A stretch of DNA of 64,000 nucleotides, from contig CAWAWJ010000001.1 of assembly GCA_963785735.1 (NCBI GenBank), forward strand, positions 1,922,001 through 1,986,000, read 5' to 3'. Below, one piece after another: positions 27,346-35,683 of the stretch (positions within the stretch are counted from its first letter, which is position 1; each line of letters begins with the position of its first letter). The position numbers and the translations under genes were made by a program. The stretch comes from REEB95 sp963785735. Its GTDB lineage: Bacteria > Pseudomonadota > Alphaproteobacteria > ATCC43930 > CGMCC-115725. The notes under the pieces were generated by a model. The model was not told the origin of the DNA. It saw only the letters and a list, made by a program, of their open reading frames with translations, and ran no database searches.

Positions 27346-29252
27346 GAGAGCCAGCGTTCCTTCCAGGACTGGAACATCAACACCGTCCAGAGCGGATATT
27401 GCCAGTTGCGCGCGCCGCTCAAATGCTCGCGCCATTTCTCGCGGATCGGGGCCGGGTCGAAAACGCCCTCGGCGGCGAGGCGTTTCTCGGCCAATAAATT
27501 CTCCGCCCAGTCCTTGAGCGGGCCGCGCAGCCAGGAATCGATCGGCACGCCGAAACCCATCTTGGGCCGCTCGATCAGGTTCCGCGGCACGTAACGGTCG
27601 AGCACGCGGCGCAGCAGCCGCTTGCCCGTGCCGCCTTGCGCCTTCATCGCCGGCGGCAGGCGCCAGGAGAACGCTACCACGCGGTGATCGATCAGCGGCA
27701 CGCGCGCTTCGAGCGACACCGCCATCGAGGCGCGGTCAACCTTGGTCAAGATGTCGTCCGGCAGATAGGTCAATGTGTCGAGATACTGCATGCGCTCGAC
27801 CGGATCGGGCACCAGGCCCTTCACGCCCTCATCCCACAGCAAGCCCTTTGGCTCGGCGCCGCCGCGCACCACTTTTTCGGGCTCGGGCCAATGGGTGACG
27901 GTGAGGCGGTAGAAATCCTCGGGCGATCCCGCGAGCACGCCGGCGAGCTTGTGCAGCCGGTCGCCGAATTGCGGCATGGCCCAGGAGCCGAGCGCGTTCC
28001 AGGCGGATGGCGGCAGCGCCATCGCAGCCGAGGCCATCAGCCCACGCGCCGACCGGGGCACGGTTTCGAGAAAGCGGCGCACTACCTCGCTGCGGAAATA
28101 GCGGTTATATCCAGCGAACAATTCGTCGCCGCCATCGCCCGAGAGCGCGACGGTTACGTGCTTGCGCGTCATCTCCGAGACCAGGAAGGTCGGGATCTGC
28201 GACGGATCGGCGAAAGGCTCGTCATACATCTCGGGCAGGCGCGGAATGACGCCGCGCGCGTGTTCGGGCGAAACATAAAGCTCGGTATGGTCGGTGCCGA
28301 GATGCTTGGCCACCGAAGCCGCATGTTTCGCCTCGTCGAAACCCTTTTCGTGAAAGCCGATGGTGAAGCTCCGCACCGGCCGCGCGCTCGATTTCTGCAT
28401 GAGCGCGAGCACGGTCGATGAATCGATGCCGCCCGACAGGAACGCGCCCAAGGGCACATCGGCGATCATGCGGCGCTTGACCGCGTCGGTGAGGAGATCG
28501 TCCAGCTCCGCCGCCGCTTCTTCCTCCGAACCGTTGAAGCGCCCGGCCTGGCCCGCGCGGGCGATGTCATCCAGATTCCAGAAGGCGCGGATTTCTGGCG
28601 GCTTGCCGGCGCGCGCCACCAGGATGGTGCCGGGGGCAAGCTGCTTCACGCCCCGGTAGATCGATCCGCCGGGCACATAGGCAAAGCGCAGATAGGCCGC
28701 GAGCGCGTCGCGGTCGAGCTCGGGCTTGAATCCCGGATGGGCCCTGAGCGCCTTCAATTCCGAGCCGAACAGCAACGCGCTGCCCGGCGTCTCCGTCCAA
28801 TAAAGCGGCTTGATGCCGAGCCGGTCGCGCACGAGATAGAGCGTGCGCTCCTGCCGGTCCCACAAGGCCATGGCGAACATGCCGATCAGGCGCTTCACCG
28901 TGGCCTCGACGCCCCACACCGCGGCACCTTCGACGATCACTTCGGTGTCGCAATGGCCGCGGAATTTTCGGCCCGCGCGTTCAAGCTCGGGGCGCAGTTC
29001 GTCGGCGTTATAGGCCTCGCCGTTATAGGAGACGACGAAACGCCCGCAGGACGAGACCATGGGCTGCGCGCCCGCCGCCGAGAGCTCGACGATTGAAAGC
29101 CGGCGGTGGCCGAGCGCGATCCCCGCCGGCTCGTCGGCCCAGACATCGCCCGCGTCGGGGCCGCGATGCTTCAAGACATCGGCCATGGATCGCGCTTGGG
29201 CGGCCAACGCGCCGCTGGCTTGGCGCGCCAACAGTCCGGCTATGCCGCACAT
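27342..29252 (-). CDS. asnB: asparagine synthetase (glutamine-hydrolysing)
   Basis: A 636-residue two-domain enzyme. The N-terminal glutaminase begins MCGIAGLL with the nucleophile Cys2, and has RGPDAGD and YNGEAYNADE segments; the C-terminal synthetase has the PP-loop LSGGIDSSTVLAL and the later LSGDGGDELFAGYNRYF. Family length matches the asnB of cell-envelope or amidotransferase type. A 9-base inverted repeat with a 25-base loop (29280-29322) lies in its leader. It reads toward recJ. Confidence 0.93.
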   Translation of the reverse strand: MCGIAGLLARQASGALAAQARSMADVLKHRGPDAGDVWADEPAGIALGHRRLSIVELSAAGAQPMVSSCGRFVVSYNGEAYNADELRPELERAGRKFRGHCDTEVIVEGAAVWGVEATVKRLIGMFAMALWDRQERTLYLVRDRLGIKPLYWTETPGSALLFGSELKALRAHPGFKPELDRDALAAYLRFAYVPGGSIYRGVKQLAPGTILVARAGKPPEIRAFWNLDDIARAGQAGRFNGSEEEAAAELDDLLTDAVKRRMIADVPLGAFLSGGIDSSTVLALMQKSSARPVRSFTIGFHEKGFDEAKHAASVAKHLGTDHTELYVSPEHARGVIPRLPEMYDEPFADPSQIPTFLVSEMTRKHVTVALSGDGGDELFAGYNRYFRSEVVRRFLETVPRSARGLMASAAMALPPSAWNALGSWAMPQFGDRLHKLAGVLAGSPEDFYRLTVTHWPEPEKVVRGGAEPKGLLWDEGVKGLVPDPVERMQYLDTLTYLPDDILTKVDRASMAVSLEARVPLIDHRVVAFSWRLPPAMKAQGGTGKRLLRRVLDRYVPRNLIERPKMGFGVPIDSWLRGPLKDWAENLLAEKRLAAEGVFDPAPIREKWREHLSGARNWQYPLWTVLMFQSWKERWLS

Positions 29253-29334
29253 GATTTATTCGACTCGGAGATATAAGCGGGCGGGGACATCGGCGCGGAG
29301 TGTGGAACGAGGCGTCCCCGCCGTCGAGAGTTTG

Positions 29335-29362
29335 TTGATTTATGGGGCCATTGCTTTATGAG
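29335..29362 (+). promoter_or_regulatory. possible promoter of tRNA-Glu
   Basis: TTGATT (29335-29340) and TATGAG (29357-29362) are 16 bases apart, with the tRNA beginning 25 bases after the -10. Confidence 0.35.
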
Positions 29363-29386
29363 TGGGCGCGCGTCGAGCGGCCCAAC

Positions 29387-29462
29387 GTCCCCATCGTCTA
29401 GAGGCCCAGGACATCGCCCTTTCACGGCGGTAACGCGGGTTCGAATCCCGCTGGGGACGCCA
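29387..29462 (+). tRNA. tRNA-Glu (anticodon UUC)
   Basis: A 76-base cloverleaf: acceptor GTCCCCA / TGGGGAC, discriminator G and an encoded CCA. The anticodon loop CTTTCAC carries TTC, and the T-arm shows GGTTCGAATCC. It stands alone between asnB (divergent) and a small gene. Confidence 0.95.
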
Positions 29463-29677
29463 CACGCCGCCCGCCGCCGAAAGAGCCGAAATCGCCTTTT
29501 GTCGCGGCCCGCTAGTCCATGGGATCGACGCCAAGTTCAAGATTGCCGGGCAGCCGATCCGGAATCGCAAGCGAATAGGTAGTTAGCTAGGTAGTACGTA
29601 AAAGCCCGGGCGCCACACCGCCGACACAATCTGGTATCATTTTGGCCTGGACCCCATTCCTTTAAGGAGTTGTGACT

Positions 29678-29971
29678 ATGAGTGAAACCAGCATCGCCAA
29701 GAGCAAGGCCAATGGCGGCGGCCACGATCTCGACAGCATCCGCGGCGATCTCAACGCCCTCAAGGCCGATCTCGGGACGTTGTTGAAGCACGTCAAGAGC
29801 GGCACGGTCGACGGCGTGACCGGCGAGGCAAAACGGCTTTACGGCAAGCTCGCCGCCGAAGGCAGCGAGACGCTCGAGACCTTCGCCCACCAGGTTGAAG
29901 AGAAGCCGCTCGCGAGCCTGCTGATCGCCTTCGGCGTCGGCTTCATTTTCGCGCGCATCCTGTCGCGCTAA
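29678..29971 (+). CDS. small DUF883/ElaB-like membrane-anchored protein
   Basis: A 97-residue protein with a polar Ser/Lys/Asp-rich N-terminus, a predicted amphipathic helical middle (LDSIRGDLNALKADLGTLLK) and a C-terminal hydrophobic anchor (SLLIAFGVGFIFARIL). This is the layout of the YqjD/ElaB/DUF883 proteins that tie ribosomes or other cargo to the membrane in stationary phase. AAGGAG before the ATG at 29678 fixes the start. It is followed five bases later by another small membrane protein. Confidence 0.7.
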   Translation: MSETSIAKSKANGGGHDLDSIRGDLNALKADLGTLLKHVKSGTVDGVTGEAKRLYGKLAAEGSETLETFAHQVEEKPLASLLIAFGVGFIFARILSR

Positions 29972-29976
29972 GTCCC

Positions 29977-30387
29977 GTGTCGGGGAAGGGGGCGGCCAGT
30001 CTGCTATTGACGCTGACGCAGGCGCTCAGCTATGGGCGCATTTTCGAGCGTTGGAAAATGAAGGCCCGGCTGTTTTCGGTTGCGATCTGTCTGGCGGCGA
30101 TTGCCTTAGTCGCCTTGCTCGCGGCCATCGGTTGCGCCGTGGCAGCGTTGTGGATCTATCTCATTCCCTATGCCGGGCCGGTCGGAGCGCCGCTGATCGT
30201 GTCCGGCGCCTTGCTGGTATTGTGCGTGATCCTGGCACTGGCCGCCTATTTGACGGGGCGGCGCAAGCCGCAGGTGGCGGGCGCGGATTTCGCCACCGCG
30301 ATCAAGCCGCTGCTCGAAGCGGTGATTGCCGGCTTTGCGATGGGCAGCAGAACCAAGAAAAGCAAATCCTCCGCCAACGACAAATAA
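29977..30387 (+). CDS. small membrane protein, holin-superfamily-like
   Basis: A 136-residue protein with a GTG start and two strong hydrophobic helices (LFSVAICLAAIALVALLAAIG and PLIVSGALLVLCVILALAAYL), a basic loop, and a Lys/Ser-rich C-terminus. The pattern recalls the phage-holin-like (DUF1469/holin-X type) partner proteins commonly found beside DUF883 genes. It is probably translated from the same transcript as the gene before. The family call is tentative. Confidence 0.55.
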   Translation: MSGKGAASLLLTLTQALSYGRIFERWKMKARLFSVAICLAAIALVALLAAIGCAVAALWIYLIPYAGPVGAPLIVSGALLVLCVILALAAYLTGRRKPQVAGADFATAIKPLLEAVIAGFAMGSRTKKSKSSANDK

Positions 30388-30414
30388 TTCCGGCTCGGCT
30401 CTGACATAAAACAA

Positions 30415-30449
30415 CCTCGCCCCGCCCGGGGGGATCGGGCGGGGCGAGG
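30415..30449 (-). terminator. terminator of the small exported gene on the minus strand
   Basis: A 14-base perfect stem, CCTCGCCCCGCCCG (30415-30428) with CGGGCGGGGCGAGG (30436-30449), is followed on the minus strand by TTGTTTT. It closes the 30470-30769 gene and may also stop the convergent plus-strand pair. Confidence 0.8.
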
Positions 30450-30469
30450 GCCGTCCTCTGTCGTCCCGT

Positions 30470-30769
30470 TCAGCGGATATGGATCGGGAGGATCAAGTCG
30501 AGGATCGGCGGGAACCCATAAACCGGCGCCGGGGGAGGCGGCGCATAGCCATAGGGGCCGTAGGCGTAACCGGGACCGACCGCGACGACGGGCCCATAGA
30601 AGCGATCATGCCGGCGATGGTCGCGGAATTCCTGGCGGCCGCGGTCATGGTGCCAGTCGGCGGCCAGCGCCGGGGCAGCCAGGACTCCGGCCGAGGTCGC
30701 GGCCAGCGCCGCGGCCAAAGCGAGATTGCGTAGCTTGCGCGAGAAAGCGTTGGTTTGGGTCTTGGTCAT
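30470..30769 (-). CDS. small exported His/Tyr/Gly/Pro-rich protein
   Basis: A 99-residue protein with a cleavable signal ending about APALAADW, then a His/Arg-rich stretch (HHDRGRQEFRDHRRHDR) and a Gly/Tyr/Pro-rich stretch with VGPGYAYGPYGY, ending in a hydrophobic LDLILPIHIR. No known domain. The ATG at 30769 follows AAGGAGAGCGG; a longer in-frame start at 30802 has no better support. The leader carries a hairpin and, further up, a perfect palindrome. Confidence 0.6.
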   Translation of the reverse strand: MTKTQTNAFSRKLRNLALAAALAATSAGVLAAPALAADWHHDRGRQEFRDHRRHDRFYGPVVAVGPGYAYGPYGYAPPPPAPVYGFPPILDLILPIHIR

Positions 30770-30794
30770 AACCGCTCTCCTTGTTGAGCCTGCT

Positions 30795-30810
30795 CCGGTC
30801 ACCTGACCGG
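30795..30810 (-). other. leader hairpin before the small exported gene
   Basis: CCGGTCA (30795-30801) and TGACCGG (30804-30810) form a seven-base stem with a two-base turn, about 25 bases ahead of the ATG at 30769 on the minus strand. Confidence 0.4.
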
Positions 30811-30816
30811 GGCTTC

Positions 30817-30848
30817 TGGTAATTCATAAGCTAGCTTATGAATTACCA
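30817..30848. repeat. 32-base perfect palindrome in an intergenic gap
   Basis: The bases from 30817 to 30848 read identically on both strands (halves TGGTAATTCATAAGCT and AGCTTATGAATTACCA). It is AT-rich in a GC-rich region, lies in the divergent gap between the exported protein gene (minus) and a thioesterase gene (plus), and has no spacer. It could be an operator or a strong RNA hairpin. Confidence 0.85.
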
Positions 30849-30983
30849 TCCCCCAGCGCCGGGATTACAAAAAGCTCATCCAGGACAAGATTTTGCCTTG
30901 ATTGCAGCGCTTTCCGCCGAGGCCGCTGGTCTGCCATAGTCGCCGCCCCAACGGGCGGTCCGGGCAGGGGGAGCGGGGTTAGG

Positions 30984-31832
30984 GTGGATTTGATCGAGAC
31001 TTATCGGGGCGATGTCGAGGCCTGGGAATGCGACGTCTTCGGCCACATGAACATCGCCTTTTACGGCGAGCGCTTCGGCGACGCGGCGGCGAGCCTGCTC
31101 CACCGCCTCGCGCCCGGCCGTGCCTGGCGCAATGTCAGCCTGTTCACGCGCTACATCAAGGAACTGCGCACCGGAGAATCGATTTCCATCCGCAGCGGCG
31201 TGATCGGCACAAGCGAGGGGGCCAAGGGCGAGAAGCAGGTCCGGCTCGGCCACGAACTGACGATGAGCGACGGCACCGTCACCGCCCAGGCCGAACACGC
31301 GCTGGCGCCGCGCGACTTCACCATGCGCGGCGGCCTTAAAGCGAAACTCGACGCATCCACCGCGCCTTGGCGGGCCGAGGGCTTCGCCGCGATCGCGCTG
31401 CCGGCGGCGTTTGGCGCGACGCCCACGATGCGCGACCGCGTCAAAAGCTGGGAGCTCGACGAGCGCAGCGAGCTTTCGCTGTTCGGCCATGTGCGGCGCT
31501 GCTCGACCGCCTCCTCGCATCTGCTGATGGCGCTGGGCATGACAGGCGATTACATCCACAAGGAGAAGCGCGGCTTCGCGACTTTCGAGACACGGCTCGC
31601 CTTGTCGGCATGGCAGCCGGGGGCGGGGGCGGAAATAGCCGGAGGCAGCGGTTTGCTCGAGATTGGAAAATCCTCGGTTAAGATGGTGCATGATATGGTC
31701 GCGGTGAAGGACGGCGAGCGCATCGCGCGCTGCTATCAGGCCGGCGTCCATTTCGATCTGGAAAAACGCCGCTCGGCGGCATTTCCCGACGAGCTCCGCG
31801 CCAAGGCGGCCGCGCTGGTGATCGCCCGATGA
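30984..31832 (+). CDS. double-hotdog acyl-CoA thioesterase-like protein
   Basis: A 282-residue protein that looks like two hotdog domains: the first with WECDVFGHMNIAFYGERFGDA, the 4HBT-type opening with its aspartate, and the second with LSLFGHVRRCSTASSHLL. Acyl-thioester hydrolysis is the likely activity. The start is GTG at 30984 after GGGGGAGCGGGG. The stop overlaps the start of the lytic transglycosylase gene by ATGA. Substrate unknown. Confidence 0.75.
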   Translation: MDLIETYRGDVEAWECDVFGHMNIAFYGERFGDAAASLLHRLAPGRAWRNVSLFTRYIKELRTGESISIRSGVIGTSEGAKGEKQVRLGHELTMSDGTVTAQAEHALAPRDFTMRGGLKAKLDASTAPWRAEGFAAIALPAAFGATPTMRDRVKSWELDERSELSLFGHVRRCSTASSHLLMALGMTGDYIHKEKRGFATFETRLALSAWQPGAGAEIAGGSGLLEIGKSSVKMVHDMVAVKDGERIARCYQAGVHFDLEKRRSAAFPDELRAKAAALVIAR

Positions 31833-32869
31833 CGCGCCCATCATTCCCGGCGATTGCGCTATTGACGCTGCTCACCGCCTTGCCCGCCTGCGCGCAGAAT
31901 CAACCGGCGCAAAATCCGGCCCAGCCGCAGGCGGCGCCGCAACCGCCCGCGCCCGACGCCGATCTGCCCGACGCCGCGGGCTTTCCCGCCTTCATCCAGG
32001 ATTTCCGCCAGGACGCGCTGGCACAAGGCATCTCGGCGGGGACGCTCGACCGCACCCTGACCACGGCCAAGTTTCTGCCGCATGTCATCGAGCTCGACCG
32101 CCGCCAGCCCGAGCTCACGCTCACCTTCCAGGACTATATCGGCCGGGTAGTGACGCCGGCGCGGATCGACGCCGGCCGCGCCAAGCTGGCCGAGAACAAG
32201 CAACTGCTCGACCGGGTATCCGCGCGCTACGGCGTGCAGCCCCAATACATCGTCGCCCTCTGGGGCATCGAGACCGATTTCGGCCGCACCACCGGCGGTT
32301 ATCCGGTGATCTCAGCGCTGGCGACGCTGGCCTATGAAGGGCGGCGCGCCACGTTTTTCCGCAAGGAGCTGATCAACGCCCTGGTCATGGTCGACCAGCA
32401 GCATGTCGATCCGCGCGGCATGACCGGCTCCTGGGCCGGCGCCATGGGCGAAAGCCAGTTCATGCCGTCGAGCTTTTTGGCCTATGCGGTGAGCTGGAAA
32501 GGCGGATCCCCGCCCGACATCTGGCACAAGCGCGAGGACGTGTTCGCCTCGATCGCCAATTACCTGGCGAAGGCCGGCTGGCATGGCGATCAGGGCTGGG
32601 GCGTGGCGGTGAATCTTCCGCCCAATTTCGACGCCTCGCTGGTCGGGATAAACCAGAAAAAGCCGCTCAACGATTGGGCCGCGATGGGCGTGATGCAGTC
32701 GACCGGAGCGGCGCTGCCCGACTTGGCCATCAGCGCCGCGCTGATCCAGCCGGCGGGCGCGGACGGCCCGGCCTTCCTGGTCTATGACGATTACCGCGCC
32801 ATCCTGAGATGGAACAACTCGAATTTCTTCGCCGTGGCCGTGGGGTATCTTGCGGACGGCATCGATTGA
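31829..32869 (+). CDS. lytic murein transglycosylase, MltB family
   Basis: A 346-residue cell-wall enzyme. A signal with a possible lipobox (TALPAC) precedes a Pro/Gln-rich linker (NQPAQNPAQPQAAPQPP); the catalytic domain begins near FPAFIQDF. The MltB catalytic glutamate lies in LWGIETDFGRTTGGYPVIS; the later WAGAMGESQFMPSSFLAYA is the second family signature. It cleaves the MurNAc-GlcNAc link and leaves an anhydro-muramyl end. It is followed by rlpA and a D,D-carboxypeptidase, a wall-remodelling group. Confidence 0.88.
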   Translation: MTRPSFPAIALLTLLTALPACAQNQPAQNPAQPQAAPQPPAPDADLPDAAGFPAFIQDFRQDALAQGISAGTLDRTLTTAKFLPHVIELDRRQPELTLTFQDYIGRVVTPARIDAGRAKLAENKQLLDRVSARYGVQPQYIVALWGIETDFGRTTGGYPVISALATLAYEGRRATFFRKELINALVMVDQQHVDPRGMTGSWAGAMGESQFMPSSFLAYAVSWKGGSPPDIWHKREDVFASIANYLAKAGWHGDQGWGVAVNLPPNFDASLVGINQKKPLNDWAAMGVMQSTGAALPDLAISAALIQPAGADGPAFLVYDDYRAILRWNNSNFFAVAVGYLADGID

Positions 32870-32919
32870 CACTACAGTCGCCCGACATTTCGCCCTCAGT
32901 CGCGATTCCAACCCAGACG

Positions 32920-33828
32920 ATGTTTCACCGTTTTTCTCCCGTCCTCGGCCTCGTCGCTTTGGCCTTGGCGTTGGCCGGCTGCTCGGGAAATCCGGAGGGC
33001 GGCCCCGCGCCCAACGGCCAGGGCTATTACAAGATCGGCAATCCCTACCAGATCGACGGCGCCTGGTATTACCCGGCGACCGACTGGACCTATGACGAGA
33101 CCGGCATCGCCTCGTGGTACGGCGAGCCCTTCCACGGCAAATACACCGCCAATGGCGAGCTCTACGACATGAACGCCGTGACCGGAGCGCACCGCACCTT
33201 GCCGCTCCCGAGCGTGGTGCAAGTGACCAATCTGGACAACGGCCGTACCATCCAGCTGCGCGTCAACGACCGCGGCCCCTATGCGCGCGGGCGGATCCTC
33301 GACGTGTCCCGCCGCGCGGCGCAGCTCCTGGGGTTCGAGAACACCGGCACCGCCAAGGTGCGGGTGCGGATCCTGGTGCAGGAGACCATGCAGGCGCAAA
33401 GCCTGGCGCAAGGGAATGGCGGCGCCGAAATGGCCGCGGCGCCGCTGGTGGCGGTGCCGGTGACCAAGGTGAGCGCGGAAACGCTCGCGCCCCCGCCGCA
33501 AAACACCGACGGCGCCCGCCCGGCGGAACCGCTGACGCTCGCGCCGCCGGCCGCTGCCGCGCCCCCGGACAACACGGTCAAAACCGTCCCGGTCGCCACC
33601 ACGCATATCTATATCCAGGCCGGGGCCTTCGGCCGGTCCGAGAACGCCGCGCGATTGAAGCAACGGCTCGACGGCATCGGCAACGTCCAGGTGACCAGCA
33701 CCCGGGTCAACGGCTCCGAGGTTTATCGCGTGCGGTTGGGCCCGGTCGATACCGTCGACCAAGCCGACAGCCTGTTGAACAAGGTCATCAACAGCGGCGT
33801 GAGCGAGGCCAAGATCGTGGTCGATTGA
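32920..33828 (+). CDS. rlpA: septal ring lytic transglycosylase RlpA
   Basis: A 302-residue lipoprotein with lipobox ALAGC. The double-psi beta-barrel domain contains GIASWYGEPFHGKYTANGE, VTNLDNGRTIQLRVNDRGPY and ILDVSRRAAQLLGF, and a C-terminal SPOR domain starts near IYIQAGAFGRSENAARLK. SPOR binds naked glycan at the division site. Start at 32920 gives the lipoprotein signal; upstream starts lie within the transglycosylase end. The linker is Ala/Pro-rich. Confidence 0.92.
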   Translation: MFHRFSPVLGLVALALALAGCSGNPEGGPAPNGQGYYKIGNPYQIDGAWYYPATDWTYDETGIASWYGEPFHGKYTANGELYDMNAVTGAHRTLPLPSVVQVTNLDNGRTIQLRVNDRGPYARGRILDVSRRAAQLLGFENTGTAKVRVRILVQETMQAQSLAQGNGGAEMAAAPLVAVPVTKVSAETLAPPPQNTDGARPAEPLTLAPPAAAAPPDNTVKTVPVATTHIYIQAGAFGRSENAARLKQRLDGIGNVQVTSTRVNGSEVYRVRLGPVDTVDQADSLLNKVINSGVSEAKIVVD

Positions 33829-33879
33829 GGCGGGAGCTTGGCCTATCATCCCGCCATTCCAGAAACCAAGAGCAAGAAC

Positions 33880-35034
33880 ATGCGTTTTATCCCCCTTCGC
33901 CCGATCCTCCTTTTCGCCCTGGTTTTGCCGCTCGCGGGGGTGGTTCCCGCTTTGGCGGCGCCGCCGACCATCGACACCTCGGCGCGCAACGCCTTCATCG
34001 TCGATTTCGACACCGGCGCGGTGCTGTTGGACAAGGGCGCGGATCAGCGCATTCCGCCTGCCTCGATGAGCAAGATGATGGCGGAATACGTCGTGTTCGG
34101 TTTTCTCAAAAACGGCAAGGCAACGCTCGACGACATGCTGCCGGTGAGCGAGCACGCGTGGAAGACCGGCGGCTCCAAGATGTTCGTACCGCTGCACCAG
34201 AAGGTGAAGCTGGACGATCTGCTGCGCGGCATGATCATCCAATCGGGCAACGACGCCGCCGTCGTGCTGGCCGAGGGGCTGGCCGGCAGCGAGGCCGCCT
34301 TCGTCGAGCTGATGAACGAAAAGGCGCACGATCTCGGCTTGACCGGCAGCCACTTCGCCAACGTCAACGGCCTGCCCGATCCGGACGAGTACATGACCGC
34401 GCGCGACCTGGCGACGCTGGCGCGGCACCTGATCGCCGATTTTCCGGAATACTACCATTACGATTCCGAGAAGGATTTCACCTATAGCGGCATCAAGCAG
34501 GGCAACCGCAATCCGCTGCTCTACGAGGATATCGGCGCCGACGGCCTGAAGACCGGGCACACCGACGAGGCCGGTTATTGCCTCACCGCCTCGGTCATCC
34601 GCGCCGGCAGACGCATCATCGTGGTGCTGGCCGGCATGAAGACCATGAAGGAGCGTGGCAGCGAGGGCGACAAGCTGATCGAATGGGCCTACCGCGTCTA
34701 TAACGACTACCATCTGGTGAAAGCGGGCGACGCCATCGATCAGGCGTCGGTGTGGATGGGCGAGACCGCTCAGGTGCCGGTGACGGTGCAGCAGGACGTA
34801 ACCATCACGCTGCCCCGATCCTCGCGCGCCGACATGCAGGTGAAGGCGGTCTATGACGGTCCGGCGCTGGCGCCGGTGGCGCAAGGCCAGGCCGTGGGCA
34901 CCTTGGTCATCACCGCGCCCGACGTGGCCAGCATCCAAGTGCCGCTGGTCGCGGCGCAGCCGGTGGCCCGGCTCAGCCCGTTCGGGCGCATGGCCGCCGC
35001 CGCGGGCTATCTCATCTTCGGGAAGCGCAACTGA
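33880..35034 (+). CDS. D-alanyl-D-alanine carboxypeptidase (penicillin-binding protein 5/6 type)
   Basis: A 384-residue low-molecular-weight PBP. A signal peptide ends near PALA; the active site is SxxK at S62-M-S-K65, SxN at S122-G-N124, and KTG in DGLKTGHTDEAG. A PBP5-type C-terminal domain follows. It trims the pentapeptide of peptidoglycan. The ATG at 33880 gives the signal peptide. Its stop TGA is overlapped by the tmk start as CTGA. Confidence 0.93.
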   Translation: MRFIPLRPILLFALVLPLAGVVPALAAPPTIDTSARNAFIVDFDTGAVLLDKGADQRIPPASMSKMMAEYVVFGFLKNGKATLDDMLPVSEHAWKTGGSKMFVPLHQKVKLDDLLRGMIIQSGNDAAVVLAEGLAGSEAAFVELMNEKAHDLGLTGSHFANVNGLPDPDEYMTARDLATLARHLIADFPEYYHYDSEKDFTYSGIKQGNRNPLLYEDIGADGLKTGHTDEAGYCLTASVIRAGRRIIVVLAGMKTMKERGSEGDKLIEWAYRVYNDYHLVKAGDAIDQASVWMGETAQVPVTVQQDVTITLPRSSRADMQVKAVYDGPALAPVAQGQAVGTLVITAPDVASIQVPLVAAQPVARLSPFGRMAAAAGYLIFGKRN

Positions 35035-35669
35035 GTTCCGGCAAGACAGAACGCGGGCGTTTCATCACCTTCGAGGGCGGCGAGGGCGCCGGCAAATCGA
35101 CCCAGGCGCGGCTCCTGGCCGAGGCGCTGAATAAGGCCGGCATCAAGACCGTGGTGACGCGCGAACCCGGCGGCTCGCCCGGCGCCGAGGAAATCCGCAA
35201 TCTCCTGCTCGCCGGCGACACCGCGCGCTGGGATGCCGAGACCGAGGCGCTGCTGATGGTGGCGGCGCGGCGCGACCACCTGGTTAAGGCCATCCGTCCG
35301 GCGCTGGCGGCCGGAAGCTGGGTGGTGTGCGACCGTTTCATGGACTCAACCGAGGCTTATCAGGGCTTCGGCGGCGGCGTGCCGCGCGAACGTTTGCGCG
35401 AATTGCATCGCCTGATCGCCGGAGATTTCACGCCCGATTTGACCCTGATCCTGGATTTGCCGATCGATCTCGGCCTGAAACGCGCCCAGGCTCATACGCG
35501 TTTCGAGCGCATGGGCCGGGATTTCCACGAGCGCATGCGCGCGGGATTCCTCGACATCGCCCAGCGCGAGCAAAAACGCTGCGTCGTTATCGATGCGCGG
35601 GACGATCTGGCCGCGGTGGCAAAGGCGGTCAAGGCGGCGGTACGCGAGCGGCTTCAAGCCGCGCTTTGA
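35031..35669 (+). CDS. tmk: thymidylate kinase, probable CTG start
   Basis: A dTMP kinase of 212 residues. P-loop FEGGEGAGKSTQ, the DRFMDSTEAYQG segment, and the LID region near FERMGRDFHERMR. The first ATG, GTG or TTG in frame (35151) lies after the P-loop and would remove it, so translation must begin upstream. In frame there is no ATG, GTG or TTG for over 100 bases before the P-loop; the best candidate is CTG at 35031, which overlaps the previous stop as CTGA with GGGAAG five bases before. Rare starts of this kind rely on translational coupling. Confidence 0.88.
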   Translation: MSSGKTERGRFITFEGGEGAGKSTQARLLAEALNKAGIKTVVTREPGGSPGAEEIRNLLLAGDTARWDAETEALLMVAARRDHLVKAIRPALAAGSWVVCDRFMDSTEAYQGFGGGVPRERLRELHRLIAGDFTPDLTLILDLPIDLGLKRAQAHTRFERMGRDFHERMRAGFLDIAQREQKRCVVIDARDDLAAVAKAVKAAVRERLQAAL

Positions 35670-35683
35670 TGTAAGATGGCGGC

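Noticed and set aside
29280..29322. 9-base inverted repeat with a 25-base loop in the asnB leader as a T-box or attenuator
   Set aside because: There is no T-tract, no T-box sequence and no leader peptide; the stem alone is too little.
32896..34938. 680-codon open frame on the minus strand opposite rlpA and the D,D-carboxypeptidase
   Set aside because: Both plus-strand genes have their family motifs and signal peptides. The antisense product is rich in His, Arg, Gly and Val without any recognisable fold.
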